A stretch of 5,744 nucleotides of DNA. Origin: JASFEQ01 sp050122535. Lineage in GTDB: Bacteria > Desulfobacterota > DSM-4660 > Desulfatiglandales > HGW-15. Where the stretch lies: assembly GCA_050122535.1 (NCBI GenBank), contig JASFIT010000313.1, positions 1-5,744 of the forward strand. Reading direction: 5' to 3'. The notes beneath the pieces are model-generated. The model was not told the origin of the DNA and searched no databases. It was given only the letters and a program-made list of their open reading frames with translations. Shown here in pieces: positions 1 to 5,375 of the stretch (within the stretch, counting starts at the first letter, position 1; each line of letters begins with the position of its first letter). Both the position numbers and the translations under genes were made by a program.

Positions 1-45
1 GGTGATACGTGTGTCTCGATCATAGACGAGTTCACCGATAGATAA
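1..45 (+). CDS. possible C-terminal end of an upstream gene (partial)
   Basis: Only this frame stays open from the window edge for a useful distance. It reads GDTCVSIIDEFTDR and stops at TAA (43-45); the other two plus-strand frames stop at 3-5 and 23-25. If it is a gene end, it lies about 100 bases before the molybdenum hydroxylase gene and could belong to the same operon, where small [2Fe-2S] or FAD subunits of such enzymes often sit. Fourteen residues are too few to recognise a family, and a chance open frame of this length is common, so this is tentative. Confidence 0.25.
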   Translation, partial: GDTCVSIIDEFTDR

Positions 46-98
46 CAATCTTCTCCAATTCAAATTCACACGAGATTGTACGAGTATGGCTCCGCCAG

Positions 99-126
99 GG
101 AGGGATCCTATGCTTAGGATCCTTCC
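99..126 (+). promoter_or_regulatory. strong hairpin/palindrome in the leader of the molybdenum hydroxylase gene
   Basis: GGATCCTA (103-110) and TAGGATCC (115-122) are perfect inverted repeats around a four-base loop (TGCT). Pairing extends outward through 99-102 with 123-126, giving a 12-pair stem with one G-U. The 5' arm contains a consensus Shine-Dalgarno GGAGG (99-103), and an ATG (110-112) spans the stem-loop junction. A folded transcript would therefore hide the ribosome site of the short leader ORF. No T-run follows, so it is not a typical intrinsic terminator. The palindrome could instead be a DNA operator. The repeat is seen directly; its function is inference. Confidence 0.55.
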
Positions 127-145
127 ACAAACGCTGGTCTATTAA
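110..145 (+). CDS. short leader ORF, probably translationally coupled to the downstream gene
   Basis: ATG at 110 follows GGAGG (99-103) with a six-base spacer and encodes MLRILPQTLVY, ending at TAA (143-145). The stop is one base before the ATG of the large downstream gene (147), which has no Shine-Dalgarno of its own in the preceding bases. Ribosomes ending here could re-initiate at 147, which would explain the missing site. An in-frame ATG at 86 would give a 19-residue version but has a poor ribosome site. The peptide has no recognisable similarity and no run of one amino acid typical of an attenuator. Arrangement is observed; translation and coupling are inferred. Confidence 0.35.
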   Translation: MLRILPQTLVY

Positions 146-146
146 A

Positions 147-2420
147 ATGAACGCATACAGCTTGATAGGGAAGCGGCTCCCACGCGTGGACGCATGGGAA
201 AAGGTCACGGGAAAGGCCTTGTATACGGATGACATCTCAGTGCCTGGTATGCTCTGTGGGATGATCCTGAGGAGCCCTTTAGCCCATGCACGCATCGTCA
301 GGATCGACACCAAAAAGGCGATGAAATTGCCGGGCGTCAAGGCTGTTGTGACCGGTGAGGACACGACAAAGATGAAGTATGGCGTCATCTCCCGATCTGC
401 GAAATATATGGACGAATACCCCTTGGCCGTGGACAAAGTTCGATTCATTGGCGAGGAGGTTGCAGCGGTAGCGGCCCTTGACCCAGATGTGGCGCTGGAA
501 GCCCTTGATTTGATAGCTGTGGAATATGAGGAACTTCCGGCTGTTTTTACGCCTGAAGAGGCCATGAAGCCCGGAGCTCCTCAAATTCACGATCATGCAC
601 CGGGAAACATCAGCCGGGAATTCCATATTAATGAAGGGGATGTGGAAAAAGGTTTTCTGGAATGCGACCTTGTCCGCGAAGACACCTTTACAACCCAGTC
701 AGCCATCCATGCGTACATGGAACCCCGAGCCGCTCTGGCGAGCTGGGACCTGTCAGGAAAACTGACCATCTACACATCAACCCAAACACCCTATTATGTT
801 CAACAACATCTGGGTCTGACCCTAGGGATGAATCCGGACAACATCCGGGTCATAAAGCCTTTTGTGGGCGGCGGGTTCGGCGGCAAATCGGATGGTCTGT
901 CCGCTGTGGAGTTCTGTGCCGCCCTGCTATCAAAACATGCCAGGAGGCCAGTCAAGCTCGTCTGCTCGCGGGATGAGGAGTTTGTGGCCGCACGAAGAAA
1001 ACATCCCACAGAAATCACTATGAAAACGGGGGTGAAGAAGGACGGGACCATCGTAGCCAGGCAATGCAGAGCTATCCTTGACGGTGGCGCCTATTGCAGC
1101 CTCGGCCCACTAACGACGGTCCTGATAGGCACCTTTCAGACGCTGCCCTTCCGGTTTGAAAATTTCAGATACGACGGTTATCGCCTTTACACCAACAAAC
1201 CCCCATGCGGGGCCATGCGGGGCCACGGTGGACCGCAGGTGCATTTCGCTCAGGATGTCCAGCTGGACATGATGGCCGAGGCGTTGGGGCTGGATCCTTT
1301 AGAAATGGCCGTCAAGAACGGGCTCAAGACCGGAGACAGATCAGCAGCCGGATTCAACATTGTCAGCTCAGGATTCCGAGAATGCTTGGAAAAGGTATCC
1401 ACGATGACAGGGTGGCAAGAAAGAAGGCTGGCCAGGGAAAAGAGCCCCAAAAAGGCCTATGGGATTGGGTTGGGCTGTGGAGGATTTCCTTCTGGCGCGG
1501 GCTTCTACTTCAACAGAACCACCTCAGCACAGTCCTCGGTCATTATAAAGGCAGCCGAAGGTGGTGGATTGAGCGTCCTAACGGGGGCGTCAGACATCGG
1601 TCAGGGCTCCGACAGTGTTGTCACTCAGATCGTGGCCGAGGTGATGGGTCTCAGGCCCAAGGATATTCATCTCACCAGTGCGGATACAGAATTAACCCCT
1701 CCTGACATGGGCACTTACTCAAGCCGGGTTACCGTGGCGGCAGGCAACGCCGCCCTGGATGCAGCTAATTTGCTTAAAGAAGAAGTCTTCAAGGTTGTGG
1801 CAGAGGAATTGGAGGCCAATCCAGAAGATCTCATGGCAAAAGATGGGAAAATTTTTGTGGAGGGAAGCCCCGATATTTTCCTCTCATTCTCCGACGCCGT
1901 GAAACGCTACCAGAAAAAGAACAACGGCGCCCCTTTGGTGGTAACGGGTTCATATAGCTCGCCAGACAAGCTTTCCCCCACATATAGTTTTGGGGCATAT
2001 GTGTGCGAGGTGGAAGTGGACTTGAGGACCGGCAAGGTAAAGCTGCTCAGGATGACCGTTGCCCATGACTGCGGGCAGCCCCTCAACCCCATGTCCGTAG
2101 AGGGTCAGATTGAAGGTTGTATCTCGATGGGGATGGGCTATGCCCTTTCCGAGCACTTGAGCTTCGATGGGGGACAGACATTGAACCCATCTTTCCTGGG
2201 ATACGGCATTCCCACGGCCAATCAGATGCCCGATATGCCTATCACGCATGTTATCACTGACGACCCCCGCGGACCCTTTGGGGCAAAGGAGACGGGTGAA
2301 GGCTCCCTTGACCCCACAACACCAGCCATTGCCAACGCCATCTATAATGCCACGGGTATAAGGATTTTGGACCTGCCCATCACCCCGGAAAAGATATTGA
2401 AGAAACTGGAGGAGAAATAA
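147..2420 (+). CDS. xanthine dehydrogenase-family molybdopterin-binding subunit, 4-hydroxybenzoyl-CoA reductase alpha-like
   Basis: This 757-residue protein is the molybdenum-cofactor (large) subunit of a molybdenum hydroxylase. The N-terminal part, from IGKRLPRVDAWEKVTGKALYTDDI (residues 7-30), through about residue 135, matches the a/b hammerhead domain; the rest is the cofactor domain. Landmarks are GGGFGGK (241-247), CGAMRGHG (354-361), GASDIGQGSDS (480-490) and GAKETGEG (712-719). Glu718 lies where the family's catalytic base is found (bovine xanthine oxidase Glu1261). The CO dehydrogenase loop VAYRCSFR is absent. Length and the GAMRGHG loop fit the HcrA/HbaC branch, but the exact substrate, aromatic acyl-CoA or another heterocycle, cannot be fixed. 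The family works with [2Fe-2S] and FAD subunits, and neither is encoded in this window. ATG 147 is the only usable start: the frame is open only back to a TAG at 39-41 and has no earlier ATG, GTG or TTG. Confidence 0.93.
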   Translation: MNAYSLIGKRLPRVDAWEKVTGKALYTDDISVPGMLCGMILRSPLAHARIVRIDTKKAMKLPGVKAVVTGEDTTKMKYGVISRSAKYMDEYPLAVDKVRFIGEEVAAVAALDPDVALEALDLIAVEYEELPAVFTPEEAMKPGAPQIHDHAPGNISREFHINEGDVEKGFLECDLVREDTFTTQSAIHAYMEPRAALASWDLSGKLTIYTSTQTPYYVQQHLGLTLGMNPDNIRVIKPFVGGGFGGKSDGLSAVEFCAALLSKHARRPVKLVCSRDEEFVAARRKHPTEITMKTGVKKDGTIVARQCRAILDGGAYCSLGPLTTVLIGTFQTLPFRFENFRYDGYRLYTNKPPCGAMRGHGGPQVHFAQDVQLDMMAEALGLDPLEMAVKNGLKTGDRSAAGFNIVSSGFRECLEKVSTMTGWQERRLAREKSPKKAYGIGLGCGGFPSGAGFYFNRTTSAQSSVIIKAAEGGGLSVLTGASDIGQGSDSVVTQIVAEVMGLRPKDIHLTSADTELTPPDMGTYSSRVTVAAGNAALDAANLLKEEVFKVVAEELEANPEDLMAKDGKIFVEGSPDIFLSFSDAVKRYQKKNNGAPLVVTGSYSSPDKLSPTYSFGAYVCEVEVDLRTGKVKLLRMTVAHDCGQPLNPMSVEGQIEGCISMGMGYALSEHLSFDGGQTLNPSFLGYGIPTANQMPDMPITHVITDDPRGPFGAKETGEGSLDPTTPAIANAIYNATGIRILDLPITPEKILKKLEEK

Positions 2421-2484
2421 ATTTCACATGGAAAAACAGATTTGATTGGGAGGATTACAGCTTAGCAGTGTGCAGATTTAATGA

Positions 2485-2685
2485 TCAGCGCGGCTGGCGG
2501 TATGGTGGGGGTTCCTTGCTGCCCTCAAGGGCTCTGCGCAGCTTATCCCGATCAGCCTTGACTTTTCGAAGCCGGTCCTTCAATTCTGGTCTTTCCTCCA
2601 ACGGTAGGCTGTCCAATTCCTTTTCGAGCTTTTCAACCTCTTTTTCAAGATGATAGAGATCTCGCGCTAACATTCGGATGGACAT
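2485..2685 (-). CDS. small coiled-coil protein, unknown function
   Basis: A 66-residue, highly charged protein predicted to be a helical hairpin. Residues 5-27 contain LEKEVEKLEKEL, with leucines in heptad-like spacing. A turn with SLPLEERPE follows at 27-34, then a second charged helix at 35-55 and a Pro-rich tail (EPPPYRQPR). There is no signal peptide or membrane segment. It is the last gene of the minus-strand set, 28 bases after the 95-residue gene. It converges on the molybdenum hydroxylase gene, 64 bases away, with no clear terminator between them. A good GGAGG lies upstream (2701-2705, complement) but 13 or more bases from the ATG, which is long. I do not recognise a family. Orientation, spacing and compositional regularity favour a real gene. 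Confidence 0.68.
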   Translation of the reverse strand: MSIRMLARDLYHLEKEVEKLEKELDSLPLEERPELKDRLRKVKADRDKLRRALEGSKEPPPYRQPR

Positions 2686-2713
2686 GGTTTTTTACACACC
2701 TCCGGTGTTCTCT

Positions 2714-3001
2714 TTACATATTTCTGTCCTCTTCTTTCAAAAATCCGCATTCCCTTAAATACGCCAAAATCTCCTTATCCACTTTTTCCGCAACGGATTG
2801 TTCTAGCTTAATTCCATCTAGATCAGGATACCGTTTGTGAAGGGCCGTTCGGTTGTAGAGGATCTCTCTGGTTAGGGAGTCAGGCTCCAGGCAGCCATCT
2901 GTCAATTTGAACTGGAACTTGACCCGGATCGGTATTTCCACCCGCTCAAAACCCAGATCAAGAAAATGATGAAACACCTTTTTCTCGGCGATCCATACCA
3001 T
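2714..3001 (-). CDS. conserved-looking hypothetical protein, 95 residues
   Basis: I do not recognise this protein. It seems to be a small soluble mixed alpha/beta protein: a hydrophobic start (VWIAEKKVFHHFLDLGF), a probable beta strand pair around RVEIPIRVKFQFKL (20-33), then helices including AEKVDKEILAYLRECGFL (71-88). There is one Cys at 37 and another at 85. There is no signal peptide or transmembrane stretch. It starts 36 bases after the exported coiled-coil gene and is probably cotranscribed. The start is odd: the purine-rich GAAGG directly abuts the ATG and a stop (TGA) lies two codons upstream, so the ATG cannot be moved up. Initiation may rely on coupling from the preceding gene. Confidence 0.72.
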   Translation of the reverse strand: MVWIAEKKVFHHFLDLGFERVEIPIRVKFQFKLTDGCLEPDSLTREILYNRTALHKRYPDLDGIKLEQSVAEKVDKEILAYLRECGFLKEEDRNM

Positions 3002-3037
3002 CCTTCAAACTCTTAAGCGCAATTATGGGATTCAGTA

Positions 3038-3442
3038 CTATATTTTAATGGCCTCCACCTTAATGGGTTCAGATTCATCCTCCTTATCTCGCCACTGCCG
3101 AAGTTTTTCTCTAAGTCTCTCAATCTCTTCCTTGATACGGGGCAAAATCTCTTTAAGAACCTTCTCCCTCGCCTCTTTTTCCAGTTTTTTCATCTCCTCA
3201 ATTAACGCTTCCAGGTCCTCCTCTAGCTCTTCCAATTCCTCATTTCGTGTCGCTTGAATTGATTTTTTGTTGACTGAGAATTTTAAGGGTACGCTCTGCT
3301 TTTGAGGCCTTGCGAAGATCAAGCGGACTTCTTGTTTGAGCCCGTATCCCTCTCTAGCATCAGCGTCCAAAGCGAATATGCCATTGCTGGATCCGAAAAC
3401 AGCAAAAGGAAGAAATGCTATAAATGCTATCTTCTTGAGCAT
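3038..3442 (-). CDS. exported Glu/Lys-rich coiled-coil protein, unknown function
   Basis: A 134-residue protein with a classic signal peptide: two lysines at 3-4, a hydrophobic core IAFIAFLPFAVFG (5-17), and a likely cleavage near residues 24-29 (GIFA or LDADA). A linker with possible beta strands (31-60) precedes a long charged helix, about residues 68-118, rich in EELEEL, EEMKKLEKE and EEIERLREKLRQW, strongly predicted as coiled coil. The tail is acidic then hydrophobic (EPIKVEAIKI). There is no lipobox cysteine, so it should be a soluble periplasmic protein. A ribosome site GGTGGGG sits five bases before the ATG. It lies 67 bases after the HD-domain gene. No named family is recognised. The coiled coil suggests oligomerisation or a partner, possibly in the envelope. 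Confidence 0.82.
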   Translation of the reverse strand: MLKKIAFIAFLPFAVFGSSNGIFALDADAREGYGLKQEVRLIFARPQKQSVPLKFSVNKKSIQATRNEELEELEEDLEALIEEMKKLEKEAREKVLKEILPRIKEEIERLREKLRQWRDKEDESEPIKVEAIKI

Positions 3443-3509
3443 GTATACCCCACCCTCTCAAAAAGTAAATCTCACGTCCCTCTGGCTCCAAGCGTATATA
3501 TCCATCGGT

Positions 3510-4052
3510 CTATCTGGTCAAGTCGGCCAAATGTTCTGGTCGGAAACTTAGTTTTGCAAAGAGCTTCTTTTCCACCGCCTTGCAAAGCTCGAAATTCTCT
3601 TTTATCCTTTGAGAGATATGTTCCATGTTCTTTGCGTAACGCTTCAGGAGATAACTGAGGCGTTCTTCCAGGCTGACCACCATGTCGTCATTCACCCTCT
3701 TGTCCGCATAGTATACGATTTCCTTTTCACTAATCGGACTATCCACATGGTAGTTTTTCAAGCGCACATGCTCTCCCACAATATCCGCAATCTCTTGGAG
3801 ACGGTTCTGAAGACATATCTCTCTTCCCTTGGCTTCATGGTCATCACCTGTGTTCAGACAAAGGCTCTTGCCAATGTCATGCAATAAGGCCCCAGCAGCA
3901 ATCTTCTCCAGAGAGATGTCCGAACCCGTATCTTTCAGGCCCTTTCCTATGATAGTGGCTATTTTCTCCACCATGATAGAATGGGCCTTAATGTTTTCCA
4001 ACATCCCATATTGTTGCATGAGCTTAAGGCATTCTTCAACCGATGGAATCAT
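3510..4052 (-). CDS. HD-domain (HDIG-type) phosphohydrolase
   Basis: A 180-residue protein of the HD metal-dependent phosphohydrolase superfamily. The conserved metal ligands are visible: His24 (KAHS), the HD pair His58-Asp59 in GALLHDIGKSLC (54-65), His72 in a downstream helix (DDHEAKG), His95 (GEHVRL) and Asp117 (YYADKRVNDD). The core spans about 20-135. The rest (136-180) is charged helix plus a short tail with no partner domain such as GGDEF or a receiver. Substrate is unknown; the family includes nucleotide and phosphoester hydrolases. The HDIG-type core is intact, so it should be active and cytoplasmic. It is the first gene of the minus-strand set. An AGGA about nine bases before the ATG serves as ribosome site, and its leader has a long stem-loop (see 4089-4141). 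Confidence 0.92.
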   Translation of the reverse strand: MIPSVEECLKLMQQYGMLENIKAHSIMVEKIATIIGKGLKDTGSDISLEKIAAGALLHDIGKSLCLNTGDDHEAKGREICLQNRLQEIADIVGEHVRLKNYHVDSPISEKEIVYYADKRVNDDMVVSLEERLSYLLKRYAKNMEHISQRIKENFELCKAVEKKLFAKLSFRPEHLADLTR

Positions 4053-4088
4053 TCTGTTGCATCCTAGGGTTAATCAAAATCGTCGTTC

Positions 4089-4141
4089 CCCGTCTCGCCC
4101 ACTTCCGGCACGTGACCGGGTATCTGGTGGGTCGAGGGGGG
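4089..4141 (-). promoter_or_regulatory. possible structured leader (long stem-loop) of the HD-domain gene
   Basis: In the minus-strand leader, CTCG plus CCCAC (4094-4102) pairs with GTGGG plus CGAG (4127-4136), leaving one bulged base (4132). CCC at 4089-4091 can pair with GGG at 4139-4141, and inner CCGG repeats (4105-4108 with 4116-4119) close a seven-base loop. The structure ends about 35 bases before the HD-gene ATG and is followed on the minus strand by only a short TTTT, so a full intrinsic terminator is doubtful. It might influence leader stability or translation. The pairing is readable in the sequence; any role is inferred. Confidence 0.38.
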
Positions 4142-4152
4142 AGCCTTACCTG

Positions 4153-4158
4153 TTTATA
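4153..4158 (-). promoter_or_regulatory. candidate -10 box for the minus-strand gene set
   Basis: On the minus strand TATAAA (4158-4153) matches the -10 consensus at five of six places. Its predicted transcript start is about 4146, roughly 93 bases before the HD-gene ATG. No good -35 lies at 16-18 bases. A TTGACT exists at 4185-4180, but at a spacing of 21. The palindrome at 4172-4185 overlaps the region where a -35 and polymerase would sit. This is the best candidate in the gap, but moderate at most. Confidence 0.3.
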
Positions 4159-4171
4159 TTGTGGTGTTTTT

Positions 4172-4185
4172 TTGACTTAAGTCAA
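4172..4185. promoter_or_regulatory. FNR/CRP-family-type operator, TTGACTTAAGTCAA
   Basis: This is a perfect 14-bp palindrome of the TTGA(T/C)-N4-(A/G)TCAA form bound by FNR, ANR, DNR and NNR-type regulators of anaerobic and nitrosative metabolism. It sits in the divergent region between the HD-gene set and the iron-sulfur protein gene. Its centre (4178.5) is 41.5 bases before the start predicted from TATAGT at 4208-4213, matching class II activation. It may also affect the leftward promoter, whose -35 region it overlaps. Which regulator binds cannot be told from the sequence; oxygen, redox or NO sensing is likely. The preceding T-rich run (4167-4173) is common at such sites. Confidence 0.65.
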
Positions 4186-4207
4186 TGGCGAAGCTCCATT
4201 TGGGCCT

Positions 4208-4213
4208 TATAGT
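4208..4213 (+). promoter_or_regulatory. -10 box of the iron-sulfur protein gene promoter
   Basis: TATAGT differs from the TATAAT consensus at one position. The hexamer expected 17 bases upstream (ATGGCG, 4185-4190) is a very poor -35, as expected for a promoter that needs an activator. The likely start is near 4220, giving a leader of about 98 bases that contains an AGGAGGAAGG run (4231-4240) and a further purine-rich site, GAGGGGG (4301-4307), ten bases before ATG 4318. Confidence 0.5.
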
Positions 4214-4245
4214 TTTAATATGGGAATCAGAGGAGGAAGGCAATA

Positions 4246-4263
4246 GATTCCAAATTTCGAATC
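4246..4263. promoter_or_regulatory. near-perfect 18-bp palindrome in the 5' leader
   Basis: GATTCCAAATTTCGAATC is symmetric around AAATTT except for one C/C pair. It lies at about +27 to +44 relative to the predicted start, so it could be a repressor site in the transcribed region, or chance. Two tandem copies of TTCCATG (4277-4283 and 4285-4291) follow. No regulator family is suggested by the bases alone. Confidence 0.28.
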
Positions 4264-4317
4264 CTTAGTCACATTTTTCCATGATTCCATGTACAGTAGT
4301 GAGGGGGATCAAGATTA

Positions 4318-5139
4318 ATGCAATGGAGTGCGGAAGCTGAAGCCGCCATAAAGAAAGTCCCATTTTTTGTGAGAAAAAGGGTGCGGGCACGGGTGGAAGA
4401 CGAGGCGCAGCAGGCTGGGAAGACCCAGGTTTCCCTTGCTGATGTCCGGCTTACCCAAAAGCGATATCTTGCCAAGATGAGCGATGAGGTGAAAGGGTAT
4501 CAGCTTGAAACCTGCTTTGGTCCCGGGGGTTGCCCCAACCGTGCGATTGATAGTGACGCACTAGTAGAAAGCGTGGAGCAAATCCTTAAAAGGGCAGATC
4601 TCCGTAAGTTTCTCGAGGAGCATGTAAAGGGCGGGCTCAAGCACCATCACGAATTCAGGGTGACCGTGGCCGACTGTCCCAACGCATGTTCCCAGCCTCA
4701 GATCAAGGACATGGGGATCATCGGGGCAGCAGAGCCCGTGATTACAGAAGAACCCTGTACCCTCTGCCAACTGTGTGTAGAGGCGTGTGCTGAAAATGCA
4801 GTTACCCTTAAAGACGCTGAACAGATGCCTGTAATGGATTATGACCGATGTGTGAGGTGCGGTAAATGTATTGAAGTCTGTCCTACAGGCACACTAGCCG
4901 CGGGACACAGAGGCTATCGGGTTCTGCTGGCAGGGAAATTGGGGCGTCATCCGCGCCTCGCCGAGGAGCTCCCAGGGATCTACCAGGAGGATGAAGTGGT
5001 CGGCATTTTGGAGAGCTGTCTCCGTTATTACAAGAAGAGGAGCAAACAGGGTAAGCGATTTGCAGACATCTATCAAGACGCCGAATCCCTTGGACTTCCC
5101 ATCTCCAGAACATCCCGCGAAAGAAAGCGGGTGAGTTAA
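4318..5139 (+). CDS. PCP_red-domain, sulfite/nitrite-reductase-like and ferredoxin fusion protein
   Basis: A 273-residue multi-domain iron-sulfur protein. Residues 1-48 (MQWSAEAEAAIKKVPFFVR at the start) match the PCP_red domain, also found at the C-terminus of the BchB/ChlB subunit of light-independent protochlorophyllide reductase. Residues 60-135 carry Cys66-x5-Cys72 and Cys120-x3-Cys124, the ligand pattern of the siroheme/[4Fe-4S] centre of sulfite and nitrite reductases. Residues 147-188 carry two [4Fe-4S] ferredoxin motifs (CTLCQLCVEAC and CVRCGKCIEVC). The end (from about 199, GYRVLLAGKLGRHPRLAEELPG) resembles the C-terminal end of the reductase fold, so the ferredoxin part is an insertion as in AsrC and DsrA/B. 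The usual N-terminal ferredoxin-like half of the reductase is missing, and PCP_red stands in its place. Function is probably electron transfer or a small siroheme-type protein; true sulfite reduction is unproven. The start is set by the domain beginning at residue 1 and by GAGGGGG ten bases upstream. Confidence 0.9.
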   Translation: MQWSAEAEAAIKKVPFFVRKRVRARVEDEAQQAGKTQVSLADVRLTQKRYLAKMSDEVKGYQLETCFGPGGCPNRAIDSDALVESVEQILKRADLRKFLEEHVKGGLKHHHEFRVTVADCPNACSQPQIKDMGIIGAAEPVITEEPCTLCQLCVEACAENAVTLKDAEQMPVMDYDRCVRCGKCIEVCPTGTLAAGHRGYRVLLAGKLGRHPRLAEELPGIYQEDEVVGILESCLRYYKKRSKQGKRFADIYQDAESLGLPISRTSRERKRVS

Positions 5140-5206
5140 TCTCTCTTCTAGCTGTTTTACCTACCGATCAGTATTTCCCCCTTCAGAACTGTGTCACGAT
5201 TCTTCT

Positions 5207-5320
5207 TTGTCATTGCGAGCGACCGCAGGGAGCGCGGCAATCTCGGTGTTTCCAAACTTCTACTACTCCTTGAGATTGCTTCGGTCCTCCCGCCTCCGCG
5301 GGAGTCCCTCGCAATGACAA
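5207..5320. repeat. palindromic intergenic repeat with 13-bp perfect terminal inverted repeats
   Basis: The ends TTGTCATTGCGAG (5207-5219) and CTCGCAATGACAA (5308-5320) are perfect inverted repeats. Inside, GCAATCTC (5237-5244) pairs with GAGATTGC (5272-5279), and CTCCCGC (5287-5293) pairs with GCGGGAG (5298-5304) around a four-base loop. The element can therefore fold as a branched, cruciform-like structure. The CATTGCGAG...GCAATCTC pattern is familiar from dispersed REP/MITE-like elements of many environmental bacteria. It codes for nothing and has no obvious target-site duplication. It may act as a transcript-end or stabilising structure between the two flanking genes, but no T-run follows. 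Confidence 0.8.
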
Positions 5321-5375
5321 TATTGCAGAGTCCTTTCAGGGCTTTATCTTCGGATATGGTGATTTAAATGTGTGA

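Noticed and set aside
32..565. 177-codon minus-strand open frame covering the leader and the start of the hydroxylase gene
   Set aside because: Antisense to a clear coding region with a low-complexity Ser/Thr/Ala start; its hairpin-overlapping part has no coding features.
662..976. 104-codon plus-strand open frame inside the molybdenum hydroxylase gene
   Set aside because: A frame-shifted shadow of the same gene covering the GGGFGGK region, with an arbitrary Cys/Arg/Pro-rich composition.
1205..1705. 166-codon plus-strand open frame inside the molybdenum hydroxylase gene
   Set aside because: It lies wholly within the well-supported 757-residue gene in another frame, is rich in Gly, Arg and Trp from GC-rich codons, and has no recognisable domain.
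147..2420. Carbon monoxide dehydrogenase large subunit (CoxL)
   Set aside because: The diagnostic active-site loop VAYRCSFR is absent; the equivalent region reads CGAMRGHG.
2421..2484. Bidirectional terminator between the convergent genes
   Set aside because: Only weak four-base stems were found and no T-run on either strand.
3829..4212. 127-codon plus-strand open frame antisense to the HD gene
   Set aside because: Complementary to the HD motif region and continuing through the regulatory gap; no ribosome site or domain.
4247..4318. Short ORF from ATT (4247) after AGGAGGAAGG, with an inner ATG at 4289, ending in TAATG overlapping the next start
   Set aside because: The strong ribosome site has only an ATT start at a usable distance, the ATG at 4289 has no ribosome site, and the next gene has its own GAGGGGG site. 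Coupling is possible but unsupported.
5207..5320. CRISPR array or tRNA-like structure
   Set aside because: There is one palindromic unit only, with no regular spacers, and its arms do not form a cloverleaf with a CCA end or anticodon stem.
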